From Collinsella stercoris DSM 13279 (GTDB lineage Bacteria > Actinomycetota > Coriobacteriia > Coriobacteriales > Coriobacteriaceae): 64,000 bases of DNA. Each line of letters starts with the position of its first letter. Positions within the stretch are counted from its first letter, which is position 1. Where the stretch lies: positions 806,001-870,000 of the forward strand of contig NZ_CP085935.1 of assembly GCF_020735465.1 (NCBI RefSeq). Reading direction: 5' to 3'. A program made the translations under genes and the position numbers. The notes below the pieces were generated by a model that did not search any database, had not been told where the DNA came from, and saw only the letters and a list, made by a program, of their open reading frames with translations. Positions 1 to 7,864 of the stretch are shown one piece after another.

Positions 1-74
1 TCGCCCTCGTAGGCATAGGAGGGCAGCTCGACGGTGGGGTCAAGGCGCTTGACGGTTACGGTAAGCATGGGCAT
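1..74 (-). CDS. dut: dUTP diphosphatase, N-terminal fragment cut by the window edge
   Basis: Only the first 24 or so codons are present; the rest lies before base 1. The readable start MPMLTVTVKRLDPT, followed by ELPSYAYEG, matches the N-terminus of actinobacterial dUTPases, which hydrolyse dUTP to dUMP and so keep uracil out of DNA. The ATG at 74-72 is preceded by GAGGTGA, which overlaps the nrdR stop, so dut is probably translated from the nrdR message. A second in-frame ATG is two codons downstream. The identification rests on a short segment, so it is likely but not certain. Confidence 0.7.
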   Translation of the reverse strand, partial: MPMLTVTVKRLDPTVELPSYAYEG

Positions 75-78
75 GGGT

Positions 79-522
79 TCACCTCAATTTGTCGAGTTCG
101 GAAAGAAACTCATCGATGTCTTGAAAATCGCGGTACACGGACGCGAAGCGGATATACGCGACCTTGTCGAGCTTCTCAAGGCGCTTGAGCACCATATCGC
201 CGATGTCATGAGAACTCACGGCGGTGCGGGTGCCGCCTCGCAGCTCAAGCTCGATGTCGTCGATGAGCGCATTGAGCTGCGGCAGGTCGATGTCGCGCTT
301 GGAGGTGGCGCGCATGAGGCCCACCATGAGCTTATTGCGATCGAATGGCTGCGTCGTGCCGTCGCTTTTGAGCACCTCGATGGGGTCCTCGCAGCGCTCG
401 AAGGTGGTGAAGCGATACCCGCAGGAGCGGCACTCCCGACGACGCTTGATGGCGTTCGTCGACTCCTGCATGCGTGAATCGATGACGCGCGTATCGCCAT
501 GTCCGCACTTGGGACAACGCAT
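79..522 (-). CDS. nrdR: Transcriptional repressor NrdR
   Basis: NrdR is the nucleotide-sensing repressor of ribonucleotide reductase genes. The 147-residue product has the family's usual length. An N-terminal zinc ribbon uses C3, C6, C31 and C34, and an ATP-cone follows from about residue 46 to 136. The start chosen is the ATG giving MRCPKCGHGD, preceded by GAGGGGAG; longer upstream readings have no family support. It lies 4 bp before dut, so the two genes form a nucleotide-pool unit. No clear NrdR box was seen in the 102 bp upstream. Confidence 0.95.
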   Translation of the reverse strand: MRCPKCGHGDTRVIDSRMQESTNAIKRRRECRSCGYRFTTFERCEDPIEVLKSDGTTQPFDRNKLMVGLMRATSKRDIDLPQLNALIDDIELELRGGTRTAVSSHDIGDMVLKRLEKLDKVAYIRFASVYRDFQDIDEFLSELDKLR

Positions 523-624
523 GTGGACACTCCCCTCACAACGACAACTGATTAAGCATACCACATATGGCGACTCACGCTCCGCATGCCACTAGATACG
601 GGATACTTGTATGCTTACAGAGAT

Positions 625-1092
625 TCATGCGGCCTGAGCTGTGACGGGGACCTCGATCTCCATGCCGGCGTGCAACGTGGCGGATGTGAGTGAGTTCATG
701 GTGCGCATGAGCTCGACCTCATCGTCGATGGACATGCCCTCGACGTCATGCTCCGCGGCGATGCTCCACAGCGAATCGCCGGGTTCCACGGTGACCGTTC
801 GCGTGTTGAGCTGGTCGAGGGCCAGCTGATGCGAGGCGCTTCGCGCAGCGCCATGGAACGCGGAGGCGCCAAGGGCCATGAGGAACAGGCATGCGGCGAC
901 GAGGCAAAGGACGCCCTTGCGCGGACGTGCGGACTCGGCGACTTGTGAGAGCGCGTAGGTATCGGGTGCGGCGACTTGCAGGGCCCCCGTCTGGAGCATG
1001 GGCTTGGAACCGGGTATGACGCGCAGCGCGGTGGCGGCGGCGGGCTCGACCTCAAGGGCAAGGTTTCCATAGGTGCATGCGGTGGACTTCAT
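625..1092 (-). CDS. LysM-domain membrane protein divergent from lexA (YneA-like SOS cell-division inhibitor candidate)
   Basis: The 155-residue product has a cytoplasmic N-terminus of about 58 residues, one hydrophobic segment at about 60-80, and an extracytoplasmic LysM domain at about 100-150 (TVEPGDSLWSIAAEH). In Bacillus the gene divergent from lexA is yneA, which encodes a short membrane-anchored LysM protein that halts division during the SOS response. Position, topology, domain and the LexA boxes in its promoter all fit an analogous role. The cytoplasmic part is longer than in YneA and I do not recognise it. The ATG at 1092 has AGGAG just upstream. Identity as a division inhibitor is an inference. 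Confidence 0.8.
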   Translation of the reverse strand: MKSTACTYGNLALEVEPAAATALRVIPGSKPMLQTGALQVAAPDTYALSQVAESARPRKGVLCLVAACLFLMALGASAFHGAARSASHQLALDQLNTRTVTVEPGDSLWSIAAEHDVEGMSIDDEVELMRTMNSLTSATLHAGMEIEVPVTAQAA

Positions 1093-1154
1093 GAGTGCTC
1101 CTCTCGCTCTTCTTCTTGATGCACCAGTTATATCCGAGCGTCCAGACAAAACAT

Positions 1155-1184
1155 GTGGCACAAGAACGAGTGTTCGTGTATTAT
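1155..1184 (+). promoter_or_regulatory. Putative lexA promoter with a LexA box in the spacer
   Basis: GTGGCA at 1155-1160 and TATTAT at 1179-1184 are 18 bp apart. The first LexA box (core 1164-1175) lies wholly in the spacer. The hexamers are weak matches, so the exact start site is uncertain. Confidence 0.5.
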
Positions 1185-1232
1185 TATCTTCGAACAGTTG
1201 TTCTTGTCAAGAAAAATACGAACAGATGTTTG
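1163..1232. promoter_or_regulatory. Three LexA operators (SOS boxes) at 28-bp spacing
   Basis: The Gram-positive SOS consensus is CGAAC-N4-GTTCG. Cores GAACgagtGTTC (1164-1175), GAACagttGTTC (1192-1203) and GAACagatGTTT (1220-1231) lie in the divergent lexA/LysM region. Their starts are exactly 28 bp apart. Box 1 falls in the putative lexA promoter spacer, box 2 in the LysM-gene promoter spacer, and box 3 between the latter's -35 and the lexA ribosome site. LexA can therefore repress both genes. Confidence 0.92.
1183..1210 (-). promoter_or_regulatory. Promoter of the LysM gene
   Basis: On the minus strand TTGACA (1210-1205) is followed after 16 bp by GATAAT (1188-1183). LexA box 2 (1192-1203) fills the spacer, which is a classic position for repression by occlusion. 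Confidence 0.75.
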
Positions 1233-1250
1233 TATTTGGAAGGAGCGCCC

Positions 1251-1889
1251 ATGGCACGCAAGATCTCCAAGCGCCAGCAGCAGATCTACGACTTCATCCG
1301 CTCATACCAAAAGGAGAAGGGCTATCCTCCGAGCGTGCGCGAGATGGCCGCCGCCGTCGGCCTCTCCTCCCCTTCGACGGTCCACGCCCATCTCAGCGCA
1401 CTCGAGGACCTGGGGCTCATCAAACGCGACGCGACGAAACCGCGTGCACTCGAGGTGTTCAATTCGGACGGAAGCTCATGTGCCGTGACCGAGACGGAGC
1501 GGCCGGCGTCCCGGGGCACGGTGTCCCTTCCCTTGGTCGGGCGCGTCGCCGCGGGTCTGCCCATCCTCGCAGAGCAAAATATCGAGGACACGTTCACGCT
1601 GCCCACCGAGATCGCGACCGATTCCAGCTCCTTCATGCTCGAGGTGCACGGCGAGTCGATGATCAACGCGGGGATCTACAACGGCGATTACATCGTTGTA
1701 CGCGAGCAGAAAAGCGCCATGAACGGGGAGATCGTCGTTGCCCTGATCGACGGTGAGGCCACGGTGAAGACGTTTTACAAGGAACAGGGCAGGGTTCGCC
1801 TACAGCCCGAGAACGACGCGATGGAGCCGATTTACGCCGAGAACCCCACGATTTTAGGTAAGGTCGTCGCGCTGATGCGGCGCTTCTAG
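1251..1889 (+). CDS. lexA: SOS response repressor and self-cleaving protease LexA
   Basis: LexA represses DNA-damage genes and cleaves itself when RecA filaments form. The 212-residue protein has a winged HTH at residues 1-65 ([15 protein letters not shown]) and an S24 peptidase domain. The Ala101-Gly102 scissile bond, nucleophile Ser136 (GESM) and general base Lys173 are all present. The ATG at 1251 follows GGAAGGAG at proper distance; upstream in-frame codons run through the operators and are not used. A DUF1624 gene begins 20 bp downstream on the same strand and may be cotranscribed. Confidence 0.97.
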   Translation: MARKISKRQQQIYDFIRSYQKEKGYPPSVREMAAAVGLSSPSTVHAHLSALEDLGLIKRDATKPRALEVFNSDGSSCAVTETERPASRGTVSLPLVGRVAAGLPILAEQNIEDTFTLPTEIATDSSSFMLEVHGESMINAGIYNGDYIVVREQKSAMNGEIVVALIDGEATVKTFYKEQGRVRLQPENDAMEPIYAENPTILGKVVALMRRF

Positions 1890-1909
1890 GCCGCTGGAAC
1901 ATCTCATCT

Positions 1910-2650
1910 ATGATGGATCGACATGAGGACGGAAAACCTGGTTCGGGAAAACGCCTTCACGCGCTCGATGAGTTGAGGGGCGCCGCGGTTCTCTCCATGG
2001 TCGCATTCCATGCGGCATATGATTTGGCGTATCTGTACGGCGTCGATATGCCTTTATTCACCACCGGATGGATTCAGGAGCTCTGGAGGGTTTCGATCAG
2101 CTGGACGTTTCTCGCGCTGGCCGGTTGGATGACGTCGCTGAGCCGGAGCAATCTCAGGCGCGGCTGCCAGTACGCCGCCATAGCGGTGGCTATATGGATT
2201 GCGACCTCATGGGCCGCCGTCGATACGCCCATCTCGTTTGGCATCATCTATTGCATGGCGGCGTGCACGTTGCTGTGGTGGTGCCTGGAGCATGCGTTTC
2301 CCCAGGCGCTCACGCGATGGCGCGTGCCCGCGGCGTTTCTCTGCGCCGTCCTTTTTGGTGCGCTCTATCAAGTTCCCAGGAGCCGTTATGCCGTGGGGGG
2401 CCTCGCCTGGCTGGGCTTTCCCGGTCCCGGCTTCTCGTCGGGCGACTACTACCCGCTCGTCCCCTTCTTTTTCCTCTATGCGGCGAGCGCGCTCATGGCA
2501 CGCGGATGGACTCAATCCCATCGAGCATATCCGCGCTGGATGTATGGACGGCACGTGCCGGCGCTCGCGTGGTTAGGTAGGCATGCGCTGGTCATATATG
2601 CCGTGCACCAGATCGCCATCCTGCTGGCGCTCGAGATCATATTCATGTGA
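1910..2650 (+). CDS. DUF1624 / heparan-alpha-glucosaminide N-acetyltransferase-like membrane protein
   Basis: The 246-residue protein is an integral membrane protein with about six or seven hydrophobic segments. Near the N-terminus it has the family hallmark LDELRGAAVLSMVAFHAAYD, in which the Arg and His are typical of acyltransferase-like DUF1624 proteins. Members are thought to acylate sugars at the membrane, but the substrate here is unknown. It follows lexA by 20 bp, and a link to the SOS response is possible but unproven. The next gene, hflX, converges on it across 144 bp in which I saw no clear terminator. Confidence 0.75.
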   Translation: MMDRHEDGKPGSGKRLHALDELRGAAVLSMVAFHAAYDLAYLYGVDMPLFTTGWIQELWRVSISWTFLALAGWMTSLSRSNLRRGCQYAAIAVAIWIATSWAAVDTPISFGIIYCMAACTLLWWCLEHAFPQALTRWRVPAAFLCAVLFGALYQVPRSRYAVGGLAWLGFPGPGFSSGDYYPLVPFFFLYAASALMARGWTQSHRAYPRWMYGRHVPALAWLGRHALVIYAVHQIAILLALEIIFM

Positions 2651-2794
2651 TAACGTCGCGCATGCCCCTTGGGCTCACATGTTCATCGCGTACAGAGAGA
2701 AGTCCTGAACGACAGAAATTCTAAACTCGCGAGGAATCTACGATCGATGAGGTGAAGGCTCCCTCTGCTGTTGACGCTCGGTGACGGCACGCCC

Positions 2795-4084
2795 CTATTC
2801 GGTCTGAAACGGCCGTACGAGTGCGGCGATATGCGCGGGCACGCGGCACACCATGCACACGTGATCGGACTCGAAGGATTCGGACAAGATGCTTCCCTGT
2901 TGGCGAATGGCCGCCATGAGTGCGCCTTCACCGTAGGGAATCTCACAGGACATGAGCTCATCGGTCAGCGCCGCCTCTCGCGCGATGCGCTGGCGAAGCT
3001 CCTCGATGCCCGCACCGGTGCGCGCGGAAAAGAACAGCGCATCGGGATGTCGGCGCTTGAGCCGCTCGACCTCAGAGGGATCGAGAAGATCTATCTTGTT
3101 GTATACGGTGAGCGCGCGCTGCGACTCGGCGTGCACATCGCACAGGACCCGGTCGACCGATTCGATCTGGCGGTCACGGTCCTCGTCCGACACGTCGACC
3201 ACTTTGAGGATGAGATCGGCATCCCGCACCTCAGACAGGGTCGATTTGAACGCCTCGACCAGCCCATGGGGAAGCTTTTGGATAAACCCCACGGTATCGG
3301 TTATCGTGATGGCGCGACCGCCGGGCAGCTCGTAGGAGCGCGTGGTCGGATCGAGCGTAGCGAACAGCTTGTCTTGGGCAAGGACGTCCGATCCGGTCAG
3401 TCGGTTGAGCAGGCTCGATTTTCCCGCGTTGGTGTATCCGGCGAGCGCGATGCGAAAGGCCAGCGATCCGGTTCGTGATTTGGACTGGACGGCGCGCCGC
3501 CGCTCCACCACGGCGAGCTCCTTGCGAAGCGAGGCGATGCGATTGCGGATCATGCGGCGATCGACTTCGAGCTGACTTTCGCCTTGGCCAAATCGGCTTC
3601 CAATGCCGCCGCGCGTCTGCTCTTTCGCAAGGTGGGTCCACATGCCCCTGAGCCGCGGGAGAAGATACTGGAGTTGCGCCAATTGCACCTGGAGCCTTCC
3701 CTCGCGTGTGCGGGCGTGGAGGCCGAAGATGTCGAGGATCAACGCGGTCCGGTCGATGATCTTGATGGGCTCACCCAGCGCGCGCTCGAGGTTGGACTGC
3801 TGCGAGGGGCTCAGGTCGTCATCAAAGATCACCACGTCGGCATCGAGGCGTTGCACGAAGCCGCGCAGCTCCTCGACCTTGCCCGAACCGATGTACGTTT
3901 TAGGCGAGGGACGATCGAGCCGTTGGGTGAGTCGCGCCACCACGACGGCTCCGGCGGTGTCGGCGAGGCGCTCAAGCTCATCGAGCGAGCGCTCCGTGGG
4001 CCACAGGCCGTCACGCGTGTCGACGCCCATGAGCACGGCGCGCTCCGCGACCCGTTCAGTCGAGATGGGTTGGAACCGGCTCAT
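2795..4084 (-). CDS. hflX: Ribosome-associated GTPase HflX
   Basis: HflX binds the 50S subunit and splits stalled or stressed 70S ribosomes. The 429-residue product has the N-terminal HflX domain (GSGKVEEL and FDDDLSPSQQ motifs), a coiled region, and a Ras-like G domain with P-loop GYTNAGKS (216-223), DTVGF (263-267) and NKID. Its ATG overlaps the miaA stop as ATGA, so translation is probably coupled. It is the last gene of the run rny - GHKL ATPase - spoVS - miaB - miaA - hflX. MiaA-HflX adjacency is conserved in many bacteria. Confidence 0.95.
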   Translation of the reverse strand: MSRFQPISTERVAERAVLMGVDTRDGLWPTERSLDELERLADTAGAVVVARLTQRLDRPSPKTYIGSGKVEELRGFVQRLDADVVIFDDDLSPSQQSNLERALGEPIKIIDRTALILDIFGLHARTREGRLQVQLAQLQYLLPRLRGMWTHLAKEQTRGGIGSRFGQGESQLEVDRRMIRNRIASLRKELAVVERRRAVQSKSRTGSLAFRIALAGYTNAGKSSLLNRLTGSDVLAQDKLFATLDPTTRSYELPGGRAITITDTVGFIQKLPHGLVEAFKSTLSEVRDADLILKVVDVSDEDRDRQIESVDRVLCDVHAESQRALTVYNKIDLLDPSEVERLKRRHPDALFFSARTGAGIEELRQRIAREAALTDELMSCEIPYGEGALMAAIRQQGSILSESFESDHVCMVCRVPAHIAALVRPFQTE

Positions 4085-5001
4085 GAGGCGGTCGCCTCGG
4101 AAGCGATGCGCTCGACGGCGCCGTCGATCCCCAGCTCGTCCATGTCGAGCCAACGAATCCGCGAATCGCGGCGACACCATGCAAGCTGGCGTTTGGCATA
4201 CCGGCGCGATCGCCGCTTGATGAGGTCCACGGCCTCAGCAAGCGAGCAGCGGCCTTCGAGGTAATCGATGAGCTCCTTGTAGCCGATCGCCTGTCGGGAG
4301 GTCAACGCATCTCCCGCCCCCGCCGAGACGAGACGGCGGACCTCGTCCAAGAGTCCCTCGTCCATCATGATGTCCACGCGATCGTCAATGCGCGCATACA
4401 GGCGCGCGCGATCCATGGTGAGCGCGAAGGTGAGGTGGTCGTAAAACGGACGGGGATGGGAAAAACCCGATGCCTGCTCGGCATACGACACGCCCTCATC
4501 GTGCATCTCGAGCGCGCGGATCACGCGTTTGACGTTGTGGGGGTGCACGAGCTGCGCGCTTCTGGGGTCACGCTCGGCAAGGAGGGCGTGCAGCCCCTCG
4601 TCGCCCAAGCGCTCATACAGCTCGATGTAGGAGGCCCTGCGTTCGTCTTCCAGCTCGCCCTTGGGAAACTCCATGACGTCGAGGGCGGCCCTGAGGTAGA
4701 GACCGGTTCCCCCACATACAACCGGAACCCGGCCGTCTTGCAGCAGGCGATCGATGTGCGCCCGAGCATCGCGTTGATAGAGAGCTGCGGAATACGCCTC
4801 GTCGGGCTCGACGAGGTCGACGAGGCGCAAGGGGACGAGCCGCTCGGACTCGGGCGTCTTTGCGGTGCCGATATCCATCCCGCGGTACACCTGCATGGCG
4901 TCGGCGGAAAGCACCTCGGACCTCAAGGCGAGCGCGACGCGATCCGCCACGGCGCTCTTCCCCACCGCGGTGGGGCCGGTGATGGCGAGAACGGCGATCA
5001 T
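4081..5001 (-). CDS. miaA: tRNA dimethylallyltransferase MiaA
   Basis: MiaA transfers a dimethylallyl group to A37 of tRNAs that read UNN codons, giving i6A. The 306-residue product begins MIAVLAITGPTAVGKS, with the P-loop at residues 9-16, followed by the DAMQVYRGMDIGTAK substrate motif. The ATG at 5001 overlaps the miaB stop as ATGA. MiaB, encoded directly upstream, methylthiolates the product of MiaA, so the two consecutive steps of ms2i6A synthesis are translationally coupled. Confidence 0.96.
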   Translation of the reverse strand: MIAVLAITGPTAVGKSAVADRVALALRSEVLSADAMQVYRGMDIGTAKTPESERLVPLRLVDLVEPDEAYSAALYQRDARAHIDRLLQDGRVPVVCGGTGLYLRAALDVMEFPKGELEDERRASYIELYERLGDEGLHALLAERDPRSAQLVHPHNVKRVIRALEMHDEGVSYAEQASGFSHPRPFYDHLTFALTMDRARLYARIDDRVDIMMDEGLLDEVRRLVSAGAGDALTSRQAIGYKELIDYLEGRCSLAEAVDLIKRRSRRYAKRQLAWCRRDSRIRWLDMDELGIDGAVERIASEATAS

Positions 5002-6359
5002 CGCGGGTCGCCCAGAGAGCTTCCCGAGAGATACCATGTGCGCGCGGCGTCGACGCGAACATCGAGTATCTTGCCGATGAGCTGACGGGCGTCCATGCCC
5101 TCGGGGACCGGGCAGTGGACCGTCTGGTTCCAGGGGCTTTTGCCTTGAAGCACGGCGTCGTTCTTCTTGGACGTGCCCTCGATGAGCATGGGGACCGTGG
5201 TGCCGAGAAAGCGCTGGTTGTAATCGAAGGCCGTCGTCTCCACATGGCGGACCAATCGGTCGAACCGCTGCTGGATGACGGAACGCGGCGTGGGATCGTC
5301 GATCTCGGCGGCCGGCGTTCCCGCGCGCTTGGAGTAGATGAACGTGAACGCCTGGGCGAATTTGGCCTCATCGACGAGGGTGACCGTCTGCTCGAAGTCC
5401 TCCTCGGTCTCACCGGGGAACCCGACGATGATGTCGGTGGTGAGCGCGATGTCCGGGATGCGGTCGCGAACGCGATCGACGAGGTCGAGATACTGCTCGC
5501 GCGTGTACTTGCGGTTCATCAGCTTGAGGATGCGCGAGGAGCCGGATTGCACGGCCAGGTGAAGCTGCGGCATCACGGCGGGAACCTCGGCTATGGCGTC
5601 AATGGTCTCGGGCAGGAGGTCCTTGGGGTGCGAGGAGGTGAAGTAGATGCGCTCGACGCCCGTCTCACCCACGCGCCGCAGGAGCTCGGCGAAGCGCGGA
5701 GCGGAACCATGGTCGCGACCGTATGAGTTGACGTTTTGGCCCAGCAGCGTGACGGAGCGCACGCCCTGGCGCACAAGTCCCGTCACCTCGTCAACGATCT
5801 CCTCCATGGGACGGCTCTTCTCACGGCCCCTGACGTACGGGACGATGCAATAGCTGCAGAAGTTATTGCATCCGGTCATGATGGGGACCCAGGCGTGGTA
5901 GGCCGTCTCGCGATGCCACGGCATTTCGGTCGCGGCGCCCGAGTCGATCTCCTCGACGCGAACGTGGCGATCCCCATCGGCGAAGGCGTCTGCGAGCAGG
6001 TCGCCCACATGGGCGATGGAGTGCGTGCCAAAGATGACATCGACGTTGTCCAGGTTGGTGAGAAGGCCCTCCCCGTCGCGCTGAGCGATGCAGCCGCCCA
6101 CCGCGACGACACGGCGGCCGCTCGGCGATGCGGGAAGGCTCTTGCACGAGGAGCATTGCCCGTAGAGGCGCGTATCGGCCGCCTCGCGCACGCAGCACGT
6201 CATGAAGATGACGATGTCGGCGTCTTTGGGGTCGAGCGCCTGCAGGCAGCCGAGCGAATCGAGCAGTCCGCTGACGCGCTCGGAGTCGTGAAGGTTCATC
6301 TGGCAGCCAAACGTACGGATGAAGTACGTCTTGCCCGAAAGAATGGAGAGATCAGTCAT
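4998..6359 (-). CDS. miaB: tRNA-2-methylthio-N6-dimethylallyladenosine synthase MiaB
   Basis: MiaB is a radical-SAM enzyme that methylthiolates i6A37 in tRNA. The 453-residue protein has the UPF0004 domain with cluster cysteines C19, C55 and C90, the radical-SAM motif C164-x3-C168-x2-C171, and a C-terminal TRAM domain. The second cysteine motif reads MTCCVREAA, where the family usually has an Asn before TC; the cysteine is kept. The start overlaps the spoVS stop by one base (TGATG). Confidence 0.96.
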   Translation of the reverse strand: MTDLSILSGKTYFIRTFGCQMNLHDSERVSGLLDSLGCLQALDPKDADIVIFMTCCVREAADTRLYGQCSSCKSLPASPSGRRVVAVGGCIAQRDGEGLLTNLDNVDVIFGTHSIAHVGDLLADAFADGDRHVRVEEIDSGAATEMPWHRETAYHAWVPIMTGCNNFCSYCIVPYVRGREKSRPMEEIVDEVTGLVRQGVRSVTLLGQNVNSYGRDHGSAPRFAELLRRVGETGVERIYFTSSHPKDLLPETIDAIAEVPAVMPQLHLAVQSGSSRILKLMNRKYTREQYLDLVDRVRDRIPDIALTTDIIVGFPGETEEDFEQTVTLVDEAKFAQAFTFIYSKRAGTPAAEIDDPTPRSVIQQRFDRLVRHVETTAFDYNQRFLGTTVPMLIEGTSKKNDAVLQGKSPWNQTVHCPVPEGMDARQLIGKILDVRVDAARTWYLSGSSLGDPR

Positions 6360-6679
6360 CAGCAGACCTGCTTGAAATCGTCAGTGAACTCGGAGGCGTC
6401 GAAGTTTGACACGGAGATGCGATGTACATACACGGATAGGCGGATGGCGGTGCGCGACTCTCCGTTGATGAGGATATCGGAGAAGACGGGTGCGCACGAG
6501 ATGTCATAGCCCGTCGGGATCAGGAAGCCTCGCGCGATGGCCATGGCCTTGATGGCCTGATTGACGGCACCGGCGCCGACGCACTGCATGTTCACCGGGA
6601 CGCCGTCCTTGACCATGCCCGCGATGGCGCCGGCCACGGACGCGGGCGAGGACTTACTCGAGACCTTGAGGAATTCCAT
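6359..6679 (-). CDS. spoVS: Stage V sporulation protein S (SpoVS / Alba-like)
   Basis: SpoVS is a small Alba-fold protein, probably nucleic-acid binding, named for its sporulation role in Bacillus. The 106-residue protein starts MEFLKVSSKSSPASVAGAI and contains the conserved GAGAVNQAIKAMAIARG stretch, with a tail of about 20 residues beyond the usual length of near 86. The ATG at 6679 is preceded by GGAGA. No other sporulation gene is present in the window, so a general RNA- or DNA-binding role is more likely; its operon position beside rny and miaB fits RNA biology. Confidence 0.92.
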   Translation of the reverse strand: MEFLKVSSKSSPASVAGAIAGMVKDGVPVNMQCVGAGAVNQAIKAMAIARGFLIPTGYDISCAPVFSDILINGESRTAIRLSVYVHRISVSNFDASEFTDDFKQVC

Positions 6680-6765
6680 GTACGTTTCTCCAGCATATAA
6701 AGTGCATATAAAGGTGCGTGACGAAACGATACCGCAGGCGGCACCGCGGGACAAGGGCGCTGACC

Positions 6766-7854
6766 CTAGGTCTCCTCCTTGCCGATGTCGAACGTGACGG
6801 TGATGCGATCGCGGGTCACGCGGATCTTGGGGTCGCGTGCGAGTGTGAGGTAGTACCGGGATGCGAGGTCGGAGAACTCGCGCTCCATCGAACGCGAGAA
6901 CGCCGCCAGGTCATCCTTCGCGATCTTCAATCCGCGCCGGTCGCGGGACAGGTCGACCTGAGCCGGGGCGTTGGGCATATCGGACTTTTCCCGCAACAGG
7001 CGCGAGGCGGCGCTGCGAAGCGGGGCGATCGAGCCCCCCAAGATACGATGCGCGGTTCGCTCCGAGATGTCGATGCCCATGGAGGCGGCGATTCGAATGA
7101 ATTCGACGGCATCGGACGCGCACGCGAGGCGGTCGACCACGGGGAGTCGGTCCTCGGAATCGATGAAGAGCAGCCGCGTGGTGTCGACGCGCGCCAGGGA
7201 ATGCGCGTACAGGGTCGCAGCGATCTCGGTGGGCGAACCAAGATACACGTCGCAGCCGTGCAGCTCCTCGCAGGCGAATTCGCATACGGCGCGCGCGATG
7301 TTATGGGGTCCGCGCACGCAGCTCAACGCGCCCTCTTCGTCCTTGGCGGTCTGCGGCCACGTGGATTGGTCGGCGCGCTCGGGCAGCGCATCGGTATCGA
7401 CCGTCACGCGAAAGGCGGATCCGAGCTTGAGGCCCGATGCGACCACCTCGGAGCTCAGGGTGTTCTGTCGGATGGAGAAGAGCGCCATGCCGCGCCCATG
7501 GACTCCCCATCGGTCCATCTTCATGGACTCCAATTTGGAGGTGACGCGCGCATCGAAAATGCGCTCCCGCATCTCCTCGGGCACACCGGAGCCGTCATCG
7601 ATGAAGAGGAGGGTGCGAACACCCTCCTCCTTGCTCGTCGCGATGTATATCGAACGGGCGCCCGCATCGCGGGCATTTCGCAGCATCTCGACGACGATGT
7701 CCTCGACATGCTGGATATCGTGCTTGGCTTGACGGCGCTCGGCCTCGGACACGCGCAGACGGACGAACCCGTCGCCCAGGTTCTCCTCGACGCGGAGGTT
7801 CCCCTCCCCCGACATGGAGGCGATGAATGAGATGAGATCGTTTCCGTCCGCCAT
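6766..7854 (-). CDS. GHKL-type ATPase of unknown function
   Basis: This 362-residue protein has an N-terminal HSP90/histidine-kinase-type ATPase fold. The N box is EDIVVEMLRNARDAGA, the G1 box FIDDGSGVPEEMRERIFD, and the G2 box GVHGRGMALFSI. There is no phosphoacceptor His domain, receiver or membrane segment, so it is not a canonical histidine kinase. The C-terminal half has no motif I recognise. It starts 10 bp after rny and precedes spoVS by 86 bp, which suggests cotranscription with an RNA-turnover gene. Its function is not known to me. Confidence 0.8.
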   Translation of the reverse strand: MADGNDLISFIASMSGEGNLRVEENLGDGFVRLRVSEAERRQAKHDIQHVEDIVVEMLRNARDAGARSIYIATSKEEGVRTLLFIDDGSGVPEEMRERIFDARVTSKLESMKMDRWGVHGRGMALFSIRQNTLSSEVVASGLKLGSAFRVTVDTDALPERADQSTWPQTAKDEEGALSCVRGPHNIARAVCEFACEELHGCDVYLGSPTEIAATLYAHSLARVDTTRLLFIDSEDRLPVVDRLACASDAVEFIRIAASMGIDISERTAHRILGGSIAPLRSAASRLLREKSDMPNAPAQVDLSRDRRGLKIAKDDLAAFSRSMEREFSDLASRYYLTLARDPKIRVTRDRITVTFDIGKEET

Positions 7855-7864
7855 GAGACGCTAC

